Shown here piece by piece: positions 1-7,279 of a stretch of DNA of 15,676 nt. Origin of the DNA: Deltaproteobacteria bacterium (GTDB taxonomy: Bacteria; Desulfobacterota; DSM-4660; Desulfatiglandales; B25-G16); contig CP070660.1 in the NCBI GenBank assembly GCA_020355145.1, positions 1,503,205 through 1,518,880 on the forward strand, written 5' to 3'. The translations under genes and the position numbers were made by a program. Positions within the stretch are counted from its first letter, which is position 1; each line of letters starts with the position of its first letter. The notes below the pieces were generated by a model, which saw only the letters and a program-made list of their open reading frames with translations, did no database searches and had not been told where the DNA came from.

Positions 1-398
1 CCAAATATGGTATAGATATAGCCGGCGTTGCTGAGGAGGATATTGATCTCGCCTTAGAGCTTGTCCGCCTGGATAAAGAAAAAAACAAGATAGTAGAGCT
101 CCCATTACTTGTGGAATCCGAAAATCTCGGGCAAAGGAAGGAAGGAAAGACGAAGACCATAGCTGTTAAGGATTTCCGACAAGGTAATAGATACAGCTAT
201 ATCCTTGATGCTGATCCAGATTCCTTTCATCAAAGGCCCATACCGGATATAATTAGCTCGGCAAAGACCATCCTGGTCAATGCGGTTATGGGACTTACCC
301 CTCACTTTAGTGATGGTTCAATGGCCCTTTACGAGGCAATAGATGAAAACAGAAGGGCCCTAAAATTATACGGGGAGGTGATACTCTACAGGAATTAA
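1..398 (+). CDS. Phosphoglycerate kinase-like protein, C-terminal part (5' end outside window, frameshifted at 3' end)
   Basis: The reading frame is open from base 3 and is cut by the window edge. The translation aligns by eye with the C-terminal domain of phosphoglycerate kinase (PGK). A segment reading SAKTILVNAVMG followed by FSDGSMALYEAI matches the PGK segment NAKTILWNGPVG...F.KGTE..ANAI. The frame stops at 396-398 just where PGK would continue with its GGGDT nucleotide-binding loop. That continuation (RGGDT..., then FTGGG) is present one frame away, from about base 359 to 568. A single lost base, for example one C in the GGGCCC run at 355-360, explains both. Known PGK residues are altered here: NGP has become NAV, and the first Gly of GGGDT is Arg. 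It may therefore be a PGK paralogue with another substrate rather than the glycolytic enzyme. The fold assignment is fairly sure; the function is not. Confidence 0.7.
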   Translation, partial: KYGIDIAGVAEEDIDLALELVRLDKEKNKIVELPLLVESENLGQRKEGKTKTIAVKDFRQGNRYSYILDADPDSFHQRPIPDIISSAKTILVNAVMGLTPHFSDGSMALYEAIDENRRALKLYGEVILYRN

Positions 399-568
399 GG
401 AATCTATGCCCTGTCATATACATGAGGGGTTTGAACAATTCCGACTACTACTATTTCACAGGTGGGGGAACAGTACTCAAGGTATTAGAGGAGGGGAGTC
501 CTTTTAGGATTAAACCCATAGAGCCACTTTTAAGAAAAGGAGGTGACCAAAATCACACCGATCTTTGA
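359..568 (+). pseudogene. Displaced 3' end of the PGK-like gene (in the -1 frame)
   Basis: Read from 359 this frame gives PKIIRGGDTLQEL, then YYYFTGGGTVLKVLEEG, then a short tail ending at TGA 566-568. These correspond to the PGK loop GGGDT and the C-terminal motif STGGGA.LE..EG, at the spacing expected after the upstream frame. There is no sensible start codon with a ribosome binding site of its own: the first ATG is at 422, inside the conserved part. It is therefore read as the continuation of the upstream gene, not as a separate gene. I see no canonical X-XXY-YYZ slippery heptamer at the junction. A mutation or a sequencing/assembly indel is more likely than programmed frameshifting. The tail overlaps the beginning of the formyltransferase gene by about 26 bases. 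Confidence 0.65.
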
Positions 569-1349
569 TCCTCAGGCAAGCGGCAGGGTCATGAGGGTGG
601 CTGCCTTTATGTCAGGATCAGGAACCAATGTCATCCGGCTTCTTGAAAGAGAAAGGGAACTGGAAAATGGGCCCAGTGGGTCCCCTTTTAAGGTTATCTT
701 CATCTTCAGTGACCGCTCTGACGGGGTCTCAGCAGGGGAGAAGATTGCACTTGATGCGGGAATCCCTTACTTCAGTTACGATGTAAGGAAGTTCTACGCC
801 TTAAAGGGATTAAAGAGGGCCACCTTAACCCATGAGGGTATGGCAGCCAGAAGGGAGTTTGACTCTGTGGCCTCTCGCCTGATCAAGGCATTTGATGTAG
901 ATGTCATTGCCTTGGGTGGGTATATGAGTTATATAACATTAAACAGATGTGTCAATGTGCATCCAGGTGATCTATCCTTACTCACGCCTGATGGAAAAAG
1001 AAAGTACGTTGGCGATCATGCAGTAGCTGATGCAATAGCAAATGGAGAAACTTCTCTACGTGCCTCGACCATATGGACGGATGCTGGTGTGGATACTGGT
1101 CCCCTTTTGATGGTCTCAAATCCCCTAAAGGTTGAATTGCCCTTCCCATTAACAGATCTACTTAGAGATCAGCTCGCCTTTAAGAAGGTGGTCGATGAAC
1201 ACCAGAGACACCTTAAAGAGATGGGTGACTGGAAGATCTTTCCTTTGACAGTGGAGATGATAGCTAAGGGGCGCTTTTCCCTGGATGAGAATAATAACGT
1301 CTATTTGGATGGACGCCCTATACCCAAAGGCTATCGGCTTGAGGAATAA
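543..1349 (+). CDS. Formyltransferase-fold protein (PurN/Fmt-like), divergent
   Basis: This is a 268-residue protein with the formyltransferase N-terminal fold used by enzymes that move a formyl group from 10-formyltetrahydrofolate. The N-terminal motif MSGSGTN (residues 23-29) matches PurN. The catalytic Asn-x-His is N138/H140 in VNVHPGDLSLL, and the catalytic Asp is D184 in DAGVDTGP. PurN is usually about 190-215 residues; this one has an insertion after residue 35, a longer loop after the HPG motif and about 60 extra C-terminal residues. It may therefore use a substrate other than glycinamide ribonucleotide. The start is uncertain. A near-perfect Shine-Dalgarno (AAGGAGGTGA) overlaps the GTG at 543, and the best-spaced codon, at 552, is ATC. 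ATG 591 would begin directly at MRVAAFMSGSG. It follows the PGK-like gene and precedes pcm by 41 bases in a likely operon. Confidence 0.8.
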   Translation: MTKITPIFDPQASGRVMRVAAFMSGSGTNVIRLLERERELENGPSGSPFKVIFIFSDRSDGVSAGEKIALDAGIPYFSYDVRKFYALKGLKRATLTHEGMAARREFDSVASRLIKAFDVDVIALGGYMSYITLNRCVNVHPGDLSLLTPDGKRKYVGDHAVADAIANGETSLRASTIWTDAGVDTGPLLMVSNPLKVELPFPLTDLLRDQLAFKKVVDEHQRHLKEMGDWKIFPLTVEMIAKGRFSLDENNNVYLDGRPIPKGYRLEE

Positions 1350-1390
1350 CCTTAGATACCTTAGCACACTTAAATAGGGTCTAACGTTTC

Positions 1391-2038
1391 ATGTCGCATG
1401 ATTTTCGTATCGCAAGAGAAAGGATGGTAAAAGATCAGTTAATCGCCAGGGGCATAAAAGATGAAAGGGTTCTTCAGGTTATGGGTAAGATCCCAAGGCA
1501 CCTTTTCATTGAAGAGGCCCTGGCTGGAGAGGCATATAATGACCATCCAGTTCCCATAGGTGAAAAACAGACCATATCACAACCTTACATTGTAGCCCTA
1601 ATGACAGAGGCATTGGAGCTAAAGGGAGACGAAAATACCCTTGAGATAGGAACAGGCTCTGGCTATCAGACAGCAATTCTGGCTGAATTGTCGAGCAGGG
1701 TTTATACTGTAGAGAGGATCGAGTGCCTCCTCGTAAATGCCAGAAAGATATTGGCCCACTTGGGATATGATAATATCCTATTTAAGGTCTTTGATGGAAC
1801 CATTGGCTGGAAGGAATACGCCCCTTTTGATACTATCATGGTCACAGCTGGCGCGCCAGGCGTACCAGAGCCTCTTATAGATCAGTTGGCAGATGACGGG
1901 CGGATGATTATCCCTATTGGTGATAGATATAGTCAGGAATTGATAAAGATTGTCAGGAGGGGAAAGAGTTTGGAGCAAAAGAACTTAGGAGGATGTCGTT
2001 TTGTTAATCTAATCGGTATCCACGGTTGGCAAGATTAG
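1391..2038 (+). CDS. pcm: Protein-L-isoaspartate O-methyltransferase
   Basis: A 215-residue cytoplasmic repair enzyme that uses S-adenosylmethionine to methylate isoaspartyl residues formed by ageing of Asp and Asn in proteins. The family signature QTISQPYIVA lies at residues 60-69. The SAM-binding motif I, LEIGTGSGYQ, is at 84-93, followed by YTVERIE (motif post-I) and APFDTIMVTAGAP. Length agrees with the E. coli enzyme (208). The N-terminus RERMVKDQLIARGI is typical of the family and supports the ATG at 1391, although only a weak AGGG lies upstream at a long distance. A second in-frame ATG (MVKDQL, preceded by AGAGAAAGG) about 33 bases on is possible. It lies between the formyltransferase gene and thrC, nine bases before thrC, so it is probably cotranscribed. 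Confidence 0.93.
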   Translation: MSHDFRIARERMVKDQLIARGIKDERVLQVMGKIPRHLFIEEALAGEAYNDHPVPIGEKQTISQPYIVALMTEALELKGDENTLEIGTGSGYQTAILAELSSRVYTVERIECLLVNARKILAHLGYDNILFKVFDGTIGWKEYAPFDTIMVTAGAPGVPEPLIDQLADDGRMIIPIGDRYSQELIKIVRRGKSLEQKNLGGCRFVNLIGIHGWQD

Positions 2039-2047
2039 GAGATTTAA

Positions 2048-3550
2048 ATGAACCTAAATGAATTTCCTGAGGATATCAGGAAATACCTGGTACCTGAGCC
2101 ATCAGGTACCATGTTTTACAGGTGTTTAGGGTGCAGGGGTGAGTTCGATATTGAAAGACTTCTTTACACCTGCCCATCATGTGGCGGGATATTGATGCTT
2201 TATCATCGATCCACAGGAGAAAAAAAAGATATAGAAGGTACCTTATGGAGAAGGATCTTTGACTATAGGAGGATGCTCAATTTCAATCCCCTTAAGGGTA
2301 TCTTCCGCTATTATGAGTTTATTGCCCCCATTATCCCATTAGAGTCTATAATATATCTTGGTGAGGCCCATACCCCCATAGTTATGGCCAACAAAAATCT
2401 CGAAAGATTGGTTGGCCTCCCCTTCTATCTTAAGAATGAAGGACTGAATCCAAGTCTATCTTTTAAGGATAGGGGAATGGCCAGTGCTTTAAGTTTTATA
2501 AATTACCTAGCCAAAAAGAAAAATATAAAAGATATATTAACTATATGCGCCTCCACTGGTGATACCTCAGCCGCAGGGGCGTTGTATTCCGCATATCTAA
2601 CGGGTCTCTTAAAATCGGCCGTTCTTCTACCTAAAAGGAGGGTCACATTACAGCAGCTTTCACAGCCCCTTGGAAGTGGGGCAACAGTTTTAGAGATGCC
2701 AGGTGTCTTCGATGATTGTATGAGGGTAGCAGAGGAGTTGAGCGAAGAATACGAGGTTTTCCTTTTAAATTCCAAGAACAGCTGGAGAATTCTAGGCCAG
2801 GAATCATTCGCCTTTGAGATAGCCCAAGACTTCGATTATCAGGTAGCTGATAAGGTTATAGTTGTTCCAGTTGGCAATGCCGGCAATATAACTGCCATTC
2901 TGAACGGCTTTTTAAAATTTCTAAAGGCCAATATCATCTCTAGACTACCCAAAATCATTGGCGTCCAGTCAGATCATGCCGACCCTGTATATCGCTATTA
3001 CTTAGAGGATGACCCTTCTCGGCGGCAATTTAAGCCAGTTGATGTAAAACCGAGTGTTGCCCAGGCAGCCATGATCGGGAATCCTGTCTCTATGCCGCGG
3101 GTAATTGATTTGGTTAGGGAATATAGTCAGGCAGCTGGTCAAAAAAGGATATTCTTTGTGGCCATAACCGAACAGGAGATAATGGATGCCATGATAGTAG
3201 CAAACAAAAATGGTCATACTGCCTGTACCCATGGAGGCGAGTCTGTGGCCGGGTTTATAAAGGCCATAAAGGAAGGACTTGTTTCCAAAGGAGAGATTGG
3301 TATACTTGATGCCACGGCCCATGTCCTTAAATTCTCTCCCTTTCAGCAGATGTATCTTGATGATAGATTTCCACCTGAATTCGAGGTCAGGCCAAGAAGG
3401 GAATTTAAAAACACCCCTATCAAGATCGAGCTAAAGGGTCTCAGGAAACTGCCAAAGACTGGAAGGCCACTCCGAGGGAAGGATGTTGACTTATTCACTA
3501 AGGCAAGTACAGCAGAGATTGCCAGGATCCTAAATCTAAAAAAAAGATAA
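2048..3550 (+). CDS. thrC: Threonine synthase, with N-terminal zinc ribbon
   Basis: A 500-residue PLP enzyme that converts O-phospho-L-homoserine to threonine and phosphate, the last step of threonine synthesis. An N-terminal zinc ribbon is formed by C26-x2-C29 and C42-x2-C45. The PLP lysine is K140 in PSLSFKDRG. The phosphate-binding loop is in VIVVPVGNAGN, near residue 277. The C-terminal region has the family segments ACTHGGES and DATAHVLKFSPFQQMY. The start at ATG 2048 has a good GGAG six bases upstream. The first 22 codons hold two perfect DNA inverted repeats (see separate entry), and the zinc-ribbon domain itself starts right after them at a second ATG (2111). The gene sits between pcm (9-base gap) and lptG (no real gap). 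Confidence 0.93.
   Translation: MNLNEFPEDIRKYLVPEPSGTMFYRCLGCRGEFDIERLLYTCPSCGGILMLYHRSTGEKKDIEGTLWRRIFDYRRMLNFNPLKGIFRYYEFIAPIIPLESIIYLGEAHTPIVMANKNLERLVGLPFYLKNEGLNPSLSFKDRGMASALSFINYLAKKKNIKDILTICASTGDTSAAGALYSAYLTGLLKSAVLLPKRRVTLQQLSQPLGSGATVLEMPGVFDDCMRVAEELSEEYEVFLLNSKNSWRILGQESFAFEIAQDFDYQVADKVIVVPVGNAGNITAILNGFLKFLKANIISRLPKIIGVQSDHADPVYRYYLEDDPSRRQFKPVDVKPSVAQAAMIGNPVSMPRVIDLVREYSQAAGQKRIFFVAITEQEIMDAMIVANKNGHTACTHGGESVAGFIKAIKEGLVSKGEIGILDATAHVLKFSPFQQMYLDDRFPPEFEVRPRREFKNTPIKIELKGLRKLPKTGRPLRGKDVDLFTKASTAEIARILNLKKR
2062..2111 (+). other. Two tandem perfect hairpins inside the 5' end of thrC
   Basis: Hairpin 1 is ATTTCCTGA (2062-2070), loop GGATA, then TCAGGAAAT (2076-2084), nine perfect pairs. 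Hairpin 2 is TGGTACCTGA (2088-2097), loop GCCA, then TCAGGTACCA (2102-2111), ten perfect pairs. Both share a CCTGA/TCAGG top and are only three bases apart. They lie 15-64 bases into the coding region and end exactly at an in-frame ATG. Such structures near a start could slow ribosomes, attenuate translation or bind a protein; none of these functions is shown here. Confidence 0.7.
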
Positions 3551-3557
3551 GGTGAAG

Positions 3558-4634
3558 ATGAAGATAATTGTAAGATATCTTTGTAAGGAATTTTTTATGT
3601 TCTTCTTTATCTCACTGATTACCTTTTTAATAATCTATATGGTGGTGGAGTTCTTCGGAAAGATAGACAACTTCGTTGAGGCCAATGTCCCCCTAAATGT
3701 AGCTTTTTCCTATCTTATCTATCAGATACCCCTTTCTATACAGCAGTTGATACCTGTATCAGTGCTTATATCTGTTATGTTAATGCTAGGCATAATGAAT
3801 AAACACAATGAGATACTGGCTATGAAGAATTGTGGACTAAACCTGTTTAATCTCTCTTATCCCATAATTGCAATGTCTATTCTTACTGGAATTGGGTCCT
3901 TTTTTCTCTCTGAATCCATTGTCCCTATTACCAGCTCTATGGCCAATAATATATGGAATATCCAGGTTGAAAAAAGGTCCCCTAGAGGGGCCTACAAGTT
4001 ATCTCAGCTCTGGTACAGGGGCAAGGGTTCTATTTACCAGATTAGGACCTATGACAGCCGGAAGAATATAATAGAGGGTTTTTCAATCTTCCTCTTTGAT
4101 AAGGACTTCACATTAACTAAGAGAATCGATGCCAGGAAGGCGACATGGATTAATGATAGATGGTATCTTAATGATGGGCTTATACAAGAGATTGAGCCTG
4201 ATGGGTCAAGGAAATCAATCAGGTTTACTGATCATAGTCTGCAGCTTCCTGAAGGACCTAAGAGTTTGGAGACCACCATGAAGGCCCCAGAGGAGATGAG
4301 TTTTTGGGAGCTAAGAGGATACGCGAAAAAGATAAGCGAAGAGGGCTATGATTCAACAAGGTTCCAGGTAGACCTTCATATCAAGATAGCCTTTCCCTTT
4401 ATCTGTCCTGTACTTACTTTGGTGGGAATTCCCCTTGCCTTGAGAAGGAAAAGGGGCGGAATCCCCCTTAGTATTACCTTTGGTATAGGTATTAGTTTTC
4501 TCTACCTCCTGACATTTGGCCTATCAAGGTCACTGGCTATATCCGGGGTCTTACCCCCCATATTAGGTGCATGGATAGCAAACCTCCTCTTTTCACTGTT
4601 TGGCGTCTATCTCATGCTGGTGGAAGAGGGTTAA
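3558..4634 (+). CDS. lptG: LPS export system permease LptG (YjgQ/YjgP family)
   Basis: A 358-residue inner-membrane protein that, with LptF and the ATPase LptB, pulls lipopolysaccharide out of the inner membrane toward the LptC-A-D bridge. The N-terminus RYLCKEFFMFFFISLITFL is the start of transmembrane helix 1. The segment PLSIQQLIPVSVLISVMLMLG and the charged loop NKHNEILAMKNCG are classic for the family. A periplasmic beta-jellyroll-like middle region of about 140 residues is followed by FPFICPVLTLVGIPLALRRKRGG and two or three more helices. Length matches the family (about 350-360). I chose ATG 3558 because AAGGTGA sits just upstream of it; the GTG at 3552 lies inside that ribosome binding site. 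It follows thrC almost directly and ends nine bases from a convergent gene. No lptF is in the window. Confidence 0.88.
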   Translation: MKIIVRYLCKEFFMFFFISLITFLIIYMVVEFFGKIDNFVEANVPLNVAFSYLIYQIPLSIQQLIPVSVLISVMLMLGIMNKHNEILAMKNCGLNLFNLSYPIIAMSILTGIGSFFLSESIVPITSSMANNIWNIQVEKRSPRGAYKLSQLWYRGKGSIYQIRTYDSRKNIIEGFSIFLFDKDFTLTKRIDARKATWINDRWYLNDGLIQEIEPDGSRKSIRFTDHSLQLPEGPKSLETTMKAPEEMSFWELRGYAKKISEEGYDSTRFQVDLHIKIAFPFICPVLTLVGIPLALRRKRGGIPLSITFGIGISFLYLLTFGLSRSLAISGVLPPILGAWIANLLFSLFGVYLMLVEEG

Positions 4635-4643
4635 GGAAAGATC

Positions 4644-5012
4644 TCAGGGCGAAGGGATATTTGCCTCTAAGGCCATTACTATCTTCTTCTTAAGCTCGGT
4701 CAGATCAAAGGACTTGATAACATAAAAATCTGCAGCAATGGATTTAATGTCATCCTTGAAGGTGTCGTAGGCAGTACATAGTATTACTGGTAAGTTGTAA
4801 AACTTATTCCTGATCTCCTGCAATAGATCGAGACCATTATAATCAATCATCTTTATATCCAGTATAACCAGATCGGGTTTCTCGCTATCTATCCTTTCCG
4901 TCAATTTATACCCATCTGCGGCTGTAATAACCTCATAGCCGGCCTCACTTAACTCCTCAGAGTAAAGTAACCTGATATGCTCTTCGTCATCGACGACTAA
5001 TATCTTGGCCAT
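4644..5012 (-). CDS. Stand-alone response regulator receiver (CheY-like)
   Basis: A 122-residue single receiver domain with no output domain. The acidic pocket is D8/D9 in VVDDEEH, the phosphorylation site is D52 in LVILDIKM, the conserved Thr is T80 in LCTAYD, and the conserved Lys is K100 in YVIKSF. All key residues are present, so it should accept phosphate from a histidine kinase. The ATG at 5012 is chosen because GGAG lies seven bases upstream; a TTG two codons earlier abuts that site. It is the last gene of the leftward group, 37 bases after the glycosyltransferase. Its kinase is not in the window. Its target is unknown: it could act through protein contact, as CheY and Spo0F do. Confidence 0.9.
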   Translation of the reverse strand: MAKILVVDDEEHIRLLYSEELSEAGYEVITAADGYKLTERIDSEKPDLVILDIKMIDYNGLDLLQEIRNKFYNLPVILCTAYDTFKDDIKSIAADFYVIKSFDLTELKKKIVMALEANIPSP

Positions 5013-5049
5013 AGGCAATCTCCAGAAAAAGATTGATCAAATAACTAAC

Positions 5050-6276
5050 CTATGCACTAGTTTTTTTATTCCAACGCTGGATCAAGAGGCTCTTGGTGCC
5101 CTCAAATTGGACGCACTCCTCTTCAATAAACTCCTCTGCCTCCCTTATAGAGATCCTCTCTGTTTTCATAACATAAGAAAGGGTCTTACTGAGATATATG
5201 GGGATAAGGGAGTCCAGGAGTTCATCTTCTGTGCATAGCTCATCCCTGTAAGCGATAGCAAAGTCGATCAGGACATTGATCCAGAGATGCGTGGGAAAGT
5301 CAAATCGGTCTCGATCCATTTCCCTTATTTCTTGTAATTTAGCAACTGTTTCCTTCTGCAGTACCTTCTCCCAGATACGCCCGCAATTAGAAAAACCTTC
5401 ATGAAACTTTTGAAACAGTATTTCCTTGTGGACCTTAACGGGCGGTGGCATCTCAGTTTCCCCAAGGCCAAAACCAAAGATTGAAGTAGGCTTACTCCAT
5501 CTTACATTACTCCAGAAGGGATAAAATTTTATCATCATATTGAAGATAGTTCCCACCACCTGTCTAAACATGGGCCCGAGATCCGAGCCCGGATCCTTGG
5601 CCCGGTGAATCTTGGGCCTGCCCATGAAGGCCTGGCAAATGGGGATATCTTCGTTCATGGCAATGGTAGTCATCCAGATATCAATACCAAAATTAGCCAC
5701 AGTATCTGACCAGGTAGCAGTTTGAAGGTAGGTCTGGGCCAATTTTCCACAAAAGCCGAAATCACCGCCTATCGGCTGTCTGACCCGCCTTCCATAAAGG
5801 GAGCGTGTCAGAGGGTAAGCGATGGAGTTTGTTATGGTACCATCATATTTATGCCTGACATAAAGAGGGGCCACATAGCCAAAATCCTGGAAGAGGGGCT
5901 CCCCTAAGTGCTTTATCCATTTTGGGGTAATACTCTTTAAATCAGCATCAACTACCACCACCCCATTTGCATCAAGATCAACAATCTTTTGGAAGAGGTT
6001 TCTAAGATTGTTGCCCTTCCCTTTAATACCAGGTTCTGTGGATATGTATATCTTTGGTGTGTGAGTTCTTATGCCCAGAAATATCTCCTTTGTTCCGTCA
6101 TTGGAGTTATTATCGCAATTTATGATAACTGATTTCATATTGCCGAAGAATGACTGGATCCCTTTATCCGCCTGTTGTACGGGAAAGGCAATTGAATCTG
6201 CCTCATTATAGGATGGTATGGCCACAACAAACGCCGCCTTCTTTATATTTTCAGGATTAACCTCATGCTCAAACAT
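5050..6276 (-). CDS. GT-A glycosyltransferase resembling mannosylglycerate/glucosylglycerate synthases
   Basis: A 408-residue cytoplasmic glycosyltransferase of the GT-A fold. VAIPSYNEADSI (18-29) is the nucleotide-sugar-binding start, and GKGNNLRNLF follows at 86-95. The metal-binding D110-A-D112 is in VVVDADLKS. The acceptor region QPIGGDFG lies at 167-174, FGIDIWM at 196-202, and a third metal ligand candidate is H224 in RPKIHRAKD. The same order (GKG, DxD, QPxGGE, xGID, then AHR) is found in Rhodothermus-type mannosylglycerate synthase and, less closely, in glucosyl-3-phosphoglycerate synthase. The product may therefore be a glycerate glycoside used as a compatible solute, but the sugar and acceptor cannot be told from sequence. 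GAGG precedes ATG 6276 at about eight bases. No phosphatase gene is adjacent, which would fit direct use of glycerate. Confidence 0.75.
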   Translation of the reverse strand: MFEHEVNPENIKKAAFVVAIPSYNEADSIAFPVQQADKGIQSFFGNMKSVIINCDNNSNDGTKEIFLGIRTHTPKIYISTEPGIKGKGNNLRNLFQKIVDLDANGVVVVDADLKSITPKWIKHLGEPLFQDFGYVAPLYVRHKYDGTITNSIAYPLTRSLYGRRVRQPIGGDFGFCGKLAQTYLQTATWSDTVANFGIDIWMTTIAMNEDIPICQAFMGRPKIHRAKDPGSDLGPMFRQVVGTIFNMMIKFYPFWSNVRWSKPTSIFGFGLGETEMPPPVKVHKEILFQKFHEGFSNCGRIWEKVLQKETVAKLQEIREMDRDRFDFPTHLWINVLIDFAIAYRDELCTEDELLDSLIPIYLSKTLSYVMKTERISIREAEEFIEEECVQFEGTKSLLIQRWNKKTSA

Positions 6277-6448
6277 CTTTTAGCCTCGTCAACTATCTCC
6301 TTTTTCTCCCAAGCCAACCAGCATCCACATACCTTTTCTATATCTTAAGCCAATATCAAAATCAACCCGAAAGCCGTAATACACCCCCTTATTCACTATG
6401 AACTTAAGGGCTTCGCCCCAGGGGCCCCCTGATGTTGCGCCGAGTCTA

Positions 6449-7276
6449 TTACCTGGTACTGGTGCGTTTGACCTTGATGATGCCCCCTGAATCCTGGGCG
6501 ATATACAGGAATCCCTCCCTGTCAACTGCTATTCCCTCTTGGTTATACCCTGGAAAGGCGTAAGAACGGACAATCTTCCCGTCCCTTGTGATCTCTAAAA
6601 AGGTGTTCATCGCATCGCTTATAACACAAAGATGATCGTTAATCTCATCATAGTAAAGTCCAGAAAGATCCAAGACACCAAGGGAGAAATACCTAATGAT
6701 CTTTGCTCCGGCAGAACCACTCCTAAGAGGCGCCTCAATTTCAAATATAGCAGATGGATCTTCCTTATTTTCCAGATCAAGGCCTTGATTGGTAACATAA
6801 AATGTTCCACCTTCAGGGTGATTTGAATCGGGTACGAACGTGATTGCCTCAATGCCCTGGCCCCCGGCCTTTAGAACCATTGCCCCTTGGAAAGTCCTGT
6901 TGATGGCAAATTCTCGCAGCACTCTGAAATCCTCAGGATCAACTTCAATGATTTTTTCCTCGCCCTCTATGGCGATGTACAGGAGGCCAGTTGAAGGGTC
7001 ACATGTTATGCCCTCGAAATCAGCATAACAGATCCTCTTCTGCTTTACCAAGGTTCCATCTCTTTGGATCTCGCAGATATCACCTTCATCCCCGACAATA
7101 AAGAGGGTCTCACGCCAAGGATGAAAAACGATCCCGGATGGTTCATTGAAATTCACCTGATCTATGTTGCCAATCCACTGACAGGGAAAGGGGAGCACAG
7201 TAGTCTCAGCAAGCATAGCTAGAAGGGAGATAAAAAGAAGGCTTTGAAAGGCAAACCCCTTTTTATTAGCCCTCAT
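6449..7276 (-). CDS. SdiA-regulated/YjiK-like beta-propeller protein, exported
   Basis: A 275-residue protein with a basic N-terminus and a hydrophobic stretch (residues 7-24, FAFQSLLFISLLAML) that reads as a signal peptide, so it is probably periplasmic or surface-anchored. Repeating blade-like motifs follow: EPSGIVFHPWRETLFIVGDEG, FEGITCDPSTGLLYIAIEG, DLSGLYYDEINDHLCVISD and NQEGIAVDREGFLYIAQDS. These match the SdiA-regulated family (PF06977, YjiK), whose biochemical role is not established. A cysteine at 32 has no clear lipobox. The start follows the aminotransferase stop by three bases and has AGGG seven bases upstream, so the two genes should be cotranscribed. The 172 bases after its stop contain no convincing gene. 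Confidence 0.85.
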   Translation of the reverse strand: MRANKKGFAFQSLLFISLLAMLAETTVLPFPCQWIGNIDQVNFNEPSGIVFHPWRETLFIVGDEGDICEIQRDGTLVKQKRICYADFEGITCDPSTGLLYIAIEGEEKIIEVDPEDFRVLREFAINRTFQGAMVLKAGGQGIEAITFVPDSNHPEGGTFYVTNQGLDLENKEDPSAIFEIEAPLRSGSAGAKIIRYFSLGVLDLSGLYYDEINDHLCVISDAMNTFLEITRDGKIVRSYAFPGYNQEGIAVDREGFLYIAQDSGGIIKVKRTSTR

Positions 7277-7279
7277 GCT

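Noticed and set aside
422..568. Independent 48-residue small gene starting at ATG 422
   Set aside because: The frame carries the PGK C-terminal motifs both before and after 422, so it is the displaced end of the upstream gene.
543..568. prfB-like +1 programmed frameshift joining the PGK-like tail to the formyltransferase
   Set aside because: CTT TGA is present, but the Shine-Dalgarno-like sequence is about 20 bases away rather than three, and both frames look complete as separate proteins.
1850..1860. GGCGCGCC palindrome in pcm
   Set aside because: It is a short palindrome in coding sequence that encodes a conserved AGAPG segment; there is no sign of another role.
6289..6525. Minus-strand 78-codon frame overlapping the end of the beta-propeller gene
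   Set aside because: Its first part overlaps a well-supported gene in another frame and there is no ribosome binding site. The last 35 residues look somewhat protein-like and might be a relic, but I recognise nothing.
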